Origin: Hyphomicrobiales bacterium
GTDB taxonomy: Bacteria > Pseudomonadota > Alphaproteobacteria > Rhizobiales > Xanthobacteraceae
Direction of reading: 5' to 3'
Assembly: GCA_009377755.1 (NCBI GenBank)
Contig: WHTM01000002.1
Coordinates: forward strand, 62,001-126,000
DNA length: 64,000 bases
The translations under genes were made by a program, and so were the position numbers. Positions 59,606 through 64,000 of the stretch are shown here, one piece after another. Each line of letters starts with the position of its first letter. Position 1 is the stretch's first letter. Under the pieces are notes generated by a model, which worked only from the letters and a program-made list of their open reading frames with translations, was not told the DNA's origin and did no database searches.

Positions 59606-61570
59606 TCATGTCATCGAGCGCTGCAACATCTCCTTTCGGCGACGGCGGACGAGAACAAAAACCGTACCGACGATCGATGGAACAACAAGGACAAATCCGA
59701 CCACATCGGAATAGTGCTCCGGATAAAGCAGCAGCAGCCCCCCGACGCCGACGACAAAGGCTTCCGGCAAAGTGAGCTCGCGGATGAACAGATAGCGGGT
59801 CAGCGCCCCGCTCAAGGCAACCACCCCCAGAAGTGCGGTCGCAACCGCGATGGCAGTGCCGGTGAAACTTCCCTGCATCAGCAGCGCCGGCTGATAGACG
59901 AAAAAGAACGGAATAATGAATGCGACGATGGCGAGCCGGACCGCTTCGATCGAGGTCTGCCAGAATCCGGCGCCGGCAAGGCGTGCAGCGATCAGCGACG
60001 ACAGCGCGACCGGTGGCGTCAGCATCGACATGAGCCCGAAATAGAAGATGAACATATGGGCTGCGATCGGACTCACGCCAAACTGGATGATCGTCGGAGC
60101 GACTGTTGCAGCCAGCAGCACGTAGACAAGGAGCGGCGGCGCGCCCATTCCCAACACGATCGACGCCGCGGCTGCAAACAGCAGCAACAGGAACAGATTG
60201 TCGCCCGACAGCGCTTGCATGACGGTCGGCAGAAAGGCGCCAAGACCGGTCAGCGTGAAGCCGCTCATGATGATTCCGACAACGGCGCCGGCGGCTCCGA
60301 TCTCGGCCAACAGGCGCCCGCCATCGTCGAGCGCTTTGATCAGCCCGGAGAAGCGGAGGCGTCCGGTGGGGACAAACGCCAGCGCGACGAGCACAACTGT
60401 CGCAATCAGGGCTGACTGGTCCACCGGGTGTCCGAAGTAGCCCATAAGCGTCAGCAGGACCACAATCGAAGCGATCAGGAACCAGCCTTGCGACAGGGTT
60501 TTCCGAAGCGGCGGGATGTCCGTCGTCGGGATGCCGCGGAGGCCGGTGCGGCCTCCCTCGAAGTCCACCATCGTAAACATCGCGACGTAGTAGAGAATTC
60601 CGGGAAGCACTGCCGCGAGCGCGATCGACCAATAGGATACACCGAGAATATCGGCCATCAGAAAAGCGGCGGCGCCCATGACGGGCGGCATCAGGATGCC
60701 TCCGGTCGACGCGGATGCCTCGACCGCTGCCGCGAAGGACGGCCGGTAGCCCAGCCGTTTCATCGCGGGAATGGTGAAAGAGCCGGTCACCAGCACATTG
60801 GCAGCGCCGACGCCGCTGATCAGCCCGAACAGCGAACTCGCCACGACGGCAACCTTGGCCATTCCCCCGCGAAACCGTCCGGCAATTCCCACCGCTGCAT
60901 CAATGAAAACGCCGGCTGCGCCGGTGTGTTGCAGAAACGCCCCAAACAGCAAAAAGACCGCAACCGTCGTGGTGAAGATTTCCATCGGCCCGCCGAAGAT
61001 GCCGCTGCCTCCCCCGGCGAGGTAGAAGAATTGCGTGAGCTGCGACAACGAATACGGCGGAGTCGCCAGCATGCCCGGTAGGTACTTGCCAAAGAGCGGG
61101 TAGATGATGAAGGCAAGGCCGACAGCGACAAAGGCCCATCCCAGGACCCGACGCGCCCCTTCGAGCGATACGGCGATCAACGCGACAGCAAGCAGTTCCT
61201 CCTGCCACGTCGGAAGGGTAACACCGTAGCTCCATTTGTCCCACGAGATGAAGGCATACAGCGAGGCCGTCACGCCGAAGAACGCGAGGACGAAATCGTA
61301 CCAGGGAACGCGATTCCATGGTCCCTTGGACGTGCCCGGATAGAGCATGAACAGCAGGAACAGAATGCCGCTGTAGACGAGCGCCCGGTGTGATCCATAG
61401 AGCTGAATGCCGGCGAGGTCGAAAAGAGTCGAGACGTACACGGCGACATAGATCGCGAGCGTGACGGAGACTAGCCTTACGACCCTGGCGAGCGCACCGC
61501 GCAGACTCCGGGTGCGCCGGTTTTCCGCCGGCGACTCCAGCCCTCCCTTGTTCCCTTCCGCAATGTTCAT
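59606..61570 (-). CDS. TRAP transporter fused permease (DctQM type)
   Basis: The 654-residue inner-membrane protein combines the small and large TRAP membrane subunits, as is usual for TAXI systems. It shows about 16-18 hydrophobic helices. Conserved parts include GGSGIFGGPMEIFTTTVAVFLLFGAFLQHTGA, SSLFGLISGVGAANVLVTGSFTIPAMKRLGYRPSFAAAVEASASTGGILMPPVMGAAAFLMAD and MGAPPLLVYVLLAATVAPTI. It uses a sodium gradient to import the ligand. ATG 61570 lies in a divergent promoter region with iclR; the TAXI receptor gene follows. Confidence 0.93.
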   Translation of the reverse strand: MNIAEGNKGGLESPAENRRTRSLRGALARVVRLVSVTLAIYVAVYVSTLFDLAGIQLYGSHRALVYSGILFLLFMLYPGTSKGPWNRVPWYDFVLAFFGVTASLYAFISWDKWSYGVTLPTWQEELLAVALIAVSLEGARRVLGWAFVAVGLAFIIYPLFGKYLPGMLATPPYSLSQLTQFFYLAGGGSGIFGGPMEIFTTTVAVFLLFGAFLQHTGAAGVFIDAAVGIAGRFRGGMAKVAVVASSLFGLISGVGAANVLVTGSFTIPAMKRLGYRPSFAAAVEASASTGGILMPPVMGAAAFLMADILGVSYWSIALAAVLPGILYYVAMFTMVDFEGGRTGLRGIPTTDIPPLRKTLSQGWFLIASIVVLLTLMGYFGHPVDQSALIATVVLVALAFVPTGRLRFSGLIKALDDGGRLLAEIGAAGAVVGIIMSGFTLTGLGAFLPTVMQALSGDNLFLLLLFAAAASIVLGMGAPPLLVYVLLAATVAPTIIQFGVSPIAAHMFIFYFGLMSMLTPPVALSSLIAARLAGAGFWQTSIEAVRLAIVAFIIPFFFVYQPALLMQGSFTGTAIAVATALLGVVALSGALTRYLFIRELTLPEAFVVGVGGLLLLYPEHYSDVVGFVLVVPSIVGTVFVLVRRRRKEMLQRSMT

Positions 61571-61750
61571 CTGGCTATTCTAGTAGCTCTTTGTTGCATC
61601 GACTATCGCTGCCACTGTGATGCTCGCCGGACGTGAGTGACTGCCGAAAAAAGGTGCGGATCCAGCGCAATGCCGGCAATCCATTCAGAGGTGAGGCGCG
61701 CATCTGCCAGGGCCGATCGTTTGACAGGCCCGTCCATTCAGTGGGATATT

Positions 61751-61765
61751 TGGAACACTGTTCCA
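61751..61765. promoter_or_regulatory. Perfect IclR-type palindrome TGGAACACTGTTCCA
   Basis: TGGAACA-C-TGTTCCA is an exact 7+1+7 palindrome located 20 bases before the iclR ATG and 180 bases from the divergent transporter start. It closely resembles general IclR-family operators (TGGAAxx...xxTTCCA). It is the likely autoregulatory and transporter-control site. Confidence 0.75.
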
Positions 61766-61785
61766 TATTTTTCCGGCCGGATGTC

Positions 61786-62634
61786 ATGGACAAGACCTTG
61801 GTCAAGGCGCTTCGCATTCTTGAGCATCTTGCCGAGGCGGATCGGCCGCAGGGTGTGACCGACGTGGCAAGCGCGCTCGGCCTGAGCAAGAGCAGCGTCC
61901 ACCGGCCGCTCACCACGTTGATGCGGCTGGGCTACGTCAACCAGGACGCCGAGAGCGGCCGCTACGCCGCGTCGCTCAAGCTTTGGGAGGTCGGTTCGTC
62001 CGTCCTTGAGCGCTTGGATCTCAAGCGGGTTGCCGCCGGGCCGATGGCCGAGCTGTCCGCCTCGACCGGCGAAACGGTTCATCTCTCCGTGCTCGACGGC
62101 GGCGACGTGGTGCACATCGACAAGATCGAGTGTCAGCACCCGATCCGCGCCTACAGCCGGGTCGGCGGGCGTGTTCCGGCCCACTGCATCGCCACGGGCA
62201 AGGCCATGCTGGCCTTCCAGCCGGAAGCGCTGATCGAGGCGGTCGCGGCCAACCTCCAGCCGGCGACGCCGGATACGATCGTCGACCGTAGCGATCTGCT
62301 GGCGGAGCTGTCGCAAATTCGGCGCACCGGGATTTCGATCAGCCGCGGGGCTTGGCAACCGGGCGTCGACGGCATCGCTGCACCGATTCGCGACGCGGAG
62401 GGGCGCGTCGTTGCCGGCGTCGGCATTTCCGGGCCGGCCATTCGCCTGCGATCGCGCGAGCGCGCCCGCTATGCGCCGCTGGTCGCGGAGGCCGCGGCAA
62501 AGGTATCGCGCGCCCTTGGCTTTAATCCGCCGGCGCGCCGTTCGCGGACCGCCGCGACGCGAAGGATGCCGTCACCAACGCTGACAAACGGATCAGGAGT
62601 TTCGTTGCCCGATGGCGCGTCTCATCATCGCTAA
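61786..62634 (+). CDS. IclR-family transcriptional regulator
   Basis: The 282-residue regulator has an N-terminal winged helix (KALRILEHLAEADRPQGVTDVASALGLSKSSVHRPLTTLMRLGYVNQDAESGRYAASLKLWEVG). The IclR effector domain follows (about 75-245: AAGPMAELSASTGETVHLSVLDGGDVVHIDKIECQHPIRAYSRVGGRVPAHCIATGKAMLAF and GVDGIAAPIRDAEGRVVAGVGISGPAIRL). A longer basic tail of about 35 residues overlaps the amidohydrolase start. ATG 61786 is chosen because it begins at the helix-turn-helix; an earlier in-frame start passes through the operator. It probably controls the divergent TRAP genes and the amidohydrolase. Confidence 0.93.
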   Translation: MDKTLVKALRILEHLAEADRPQGVTDVASALGLSKSSVHRPLTTLMRLGYVNQDAESGRYAASLKLWEVGSSVLERLDLKRVAAGPMAELSASTGETVHLSVLDGGDVVHIDKIECQHPIRAYSRVGGRVPAHCIATGKAMLAFQPEALIEAVAANLQPATPDTIVDRSDLLAELSQIRRTGISISRGAWQPGVDGIAAPIRDAEGRVVAGVGISGPAIRLRSRERARYAPLVAEAAAKVSRALGFNPPARRSRTAATRRMPSPTLTNGSGVSLPDGASHHR

Positions 62635-64000
62635 TATCGATTATCTCGTCACCGTCGACCGCGACCGCCGCATCATCTGCGATGGCGCCCTGGTCATCCA
62701 GGATGGCCGCATCGTCGCCGTGGGAAAGACCGGCGAGGTCTCGATCGACAAGACGACCGATGAGGTCATCGACGGGCGCGGCAAACTGGCATTGCCGGGC
62801 GTGTTCGATACCCACGTTCACAATGCCCAGCAGCTCGGACGCGGCTGTGGCGACGAAGCCTATTCGGGTCCTGAGCGCTTGTTCCGCCGTCTGTGGGTTG
62901 TGGAGGCGCACATGGACAAGGGCGACGCGCTCTGCGCCGCGCGTCTTGCCCAGGTCGAGATGATCCGCGCCGGCACCACGTGTTTCGCCGACCCCGGAAG
63001 CTACTTCGCGGCCGAGACCGCGCAGGCTGTCAAAGAGAGCGGGATGCGCGGCATGATCGCCCGCACGGTGTTCGACATGGGCCAGACCGTGATGGGCAGC
63101 CTGCCGAAGGGGTTCTTCGAGCCGACCGACGAGGCGGTCGGCCGCGCCGACGAGATGGTCGCCGAATTCGACGGCGCGCTCGATGGGCGGCTCAAGGCGT
63201 GGTTCTCGATGCGTGTGCCGGTCGCGTGCTCGGACGACCTGCTGCGCCGGCTGGCGAAGCTGGCGGAGAAGCGTGGCGTCGGCATCATCGGCCACGCCTG
63301 CGAGAACCGCGACGAGGTGATCGCCTCGCACCTCAAGTACGGTATGGGCGACATCACGCGGTTGGAGAAGCTCGGCCTGCTGGGCCCCAATCTGCTGCTG
63401 CTGCACATGGGCTGGGTCGACCCGAAAGAACTGCACATGCTGCAGAAGCGCGACGTGAAGATCTCGCTGGCGCCCAGCGCGTCGATGCACCAAGCGATGG
63501 GCAACGTCAGCCACGGCAAGACGCCCGAGATGCTGGAGCTCGGCCTTGCCCTGTCGCTCGGGTCGGACTCCGCGATGTCGAGCAATTACCTCGACGCGAT
63601 ACGCCAGGCGTTCCTCGTCGTCGGCGGACTGCACGAAGCGCGGCTCGATCCCAAGGTGCTGCGCCCGGAGACGGCGGTCGAGATGCTGACGATCAACGGC
63701 GCCCGCTGCATGCTATGGGACGACGACCTCGGTTCCCTCGAAGTGGGCAAGAAGGCCGACGTCACGATGCTCGACATCATGCGGCCGGAATGGCAGCCGG
63801 TGCACAATCCGATCGCGAACCTCGTCTACTGCGCGCATGGCGGTTGTGCCGACACCGTCATCGTCGACGGCAAGATATTGATGCGCGGCGGCAAGGTGCT
63901 GACGCTCAACGAGCATGACCTGTACGAGGAAGCTCAGGACCGGGCGAAATCACTGATCAAGCGGACAGGACTTGAAGACGTCGTCAAGTCGATATGGCCG
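62612..64000 (+). CDS. Amidohydrolase, ATZ/TRZ-deaminase type (3' end beyond window)
   Basis: The visible 463 codons run in frame to the window edge with no stop, so the gene is cut on the right. They show the cytosine-deaminase-like amidohydrolase fold: VIDGRGKLALPGVFDTHVHNAQQLGRG (HxH metal ligands), VGIIGHACENRDE (His), LLLLHMGWVD (His), SLAPSASMHQAMGN and SLGSDSAMSSNYLDAIRQ (Asp). The family hydrolyses C-N bonds, for instance deamination of triazines, guanine or adenosine derivatives. ATG 62612 overlaps the iclR stop by 23 bases, implying coupled expression. The substrate is unknown, but the TRAP receptor next door may bring it in. Confidence 0.88.
   Translation, partial: MARLIIANIDYLVTVDRDRRIICDGALVIQDGRIVAVGKTGEVSIDKTTDEVIDGRGKLALPGVFDTHVHNAQQLGRGCGDEAYSGPERLFRRLWVVEAHMDKGDALCAARLAQVEMIRAGTTCFADPGSYFAAETAQAVKESGMRGMIARTVFDMGQTVMGSLPKGFFEPTDEAVGRADEMVAEFDGALDGRLKAWFSMRVPVACSDDLLRRLAKLAEKRGVGIIGHACENRDEVIASHLKYGMGDITRLEKLGLLGPNLLLLHMGWVDPKELHMLQKRDVKISLAPSASMHQAMGNVSHGKTPEMLELGLALSLGSDSAMSSNYLDAIRQAFLVVGGLHEARLDPKVLRPETAVEMLTINGARCMLWDDDLGSLEVGKKADVTMLDIMRPEWQPVHNPIANLVYCAHGGCADTVIVDGKILMRGGKVLTLNEHDLYEEAQDRAKSLIKRTGLEDVVKSIWP

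Overview
The window reads as chromosome of a high-GC alphaproteobacterium of the Bradyrhizobium/Rhodopseudomonas/Rhodoplanes sort (order Hyphomicrobiales). The evidence is the GC-rich codon use, a UvrB with long N- and C-terminal extensions, a DUF2865 protein, an ECF sigma/NrsF pair, the abundance of orphan solute-binding proteins and glutathione S-transferases, and scattered palindromic intergenic repeats (GTCATcCCGGCC-type, CCTCATCCTGAGGAG-type, CTCCCC/GGGGAG-type). No rRNA, tRNA, CRISPR array or complete insertion sequence was seen.

Layout. 1-0.77 kb: end of an MT-A70 adenine methyltransferase and a small AT-richer ORF. 1-7.4 kb: two signal-less periplasmic-binding-protein-fold proteins around uvrB (which carries an in-frame palindromic repeat), a small monooxygenase, a GST, then four consecutive long hairpins and a CWC cysteine-rich protein. 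7.5-12.3 kb: MarR-GNAT fusion, NrsF/ECF sigma, SLC13 permease, L,D-transpeptidase. 12.4-17.4 kb: extradiol-type VOC dioxygenase, lipocalin-like protein, two GSTs (one LigE-like), GlcG-like protein and a Bug receptor. 17.6-27.7 kb: ABC exporter, MBOAT/DUF459 O-acetylation pair, two lytic transglycosylases, DUF2865 protein.

27.9-39.1 kb is an amide/urea module: a LuxR-type response regulator and a 1121-residue hybrid histidine kinase whose sensor is a whole NCS1-like permease plus a nine-cysteine segment. They are divergent from urtABCDE, formamidase (fmdA) and fmdB, and the divergent promoter holds clustered palindromes. The kinase probably senses a small N-compound and switches the transporter/formamidase genes.

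39.4-50.7 kb is a catabolic island: a complete branched-chain-type ABC transporter, an enamidase-like amidohydrolase, an HpaB-type flavin monooxygenase, a DUF1185 protein, a MarR regulator, a Rieske oxygenase and a flavin reductase. A 12-base motif occurs in both outward-facing promoters around marR. The gene content suggests import, oxygenation and hydrolytic opening of an N-containing (lactam/enamide or pyridine-like) ring; the substrate is unknown.

51-55.4 kb is a copper-handling operon (His-rich protein, small lipoprotein, TolC-like lipoprotein, Tat-exported multicopper oxidase, cupredoxin, CusF-like protein) without an RND pump. 55.6-58.2 kb holds a small secreted protein, a methyltransferase and an LLM flavin monooxygenase. 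58.5-64 kb is a TAXI-TRAP transporter divergent from an IclR regulator and an amidohydrolase that runs off the right edge; a perfect 15-base palindrome in front of iclR is the likely operator.
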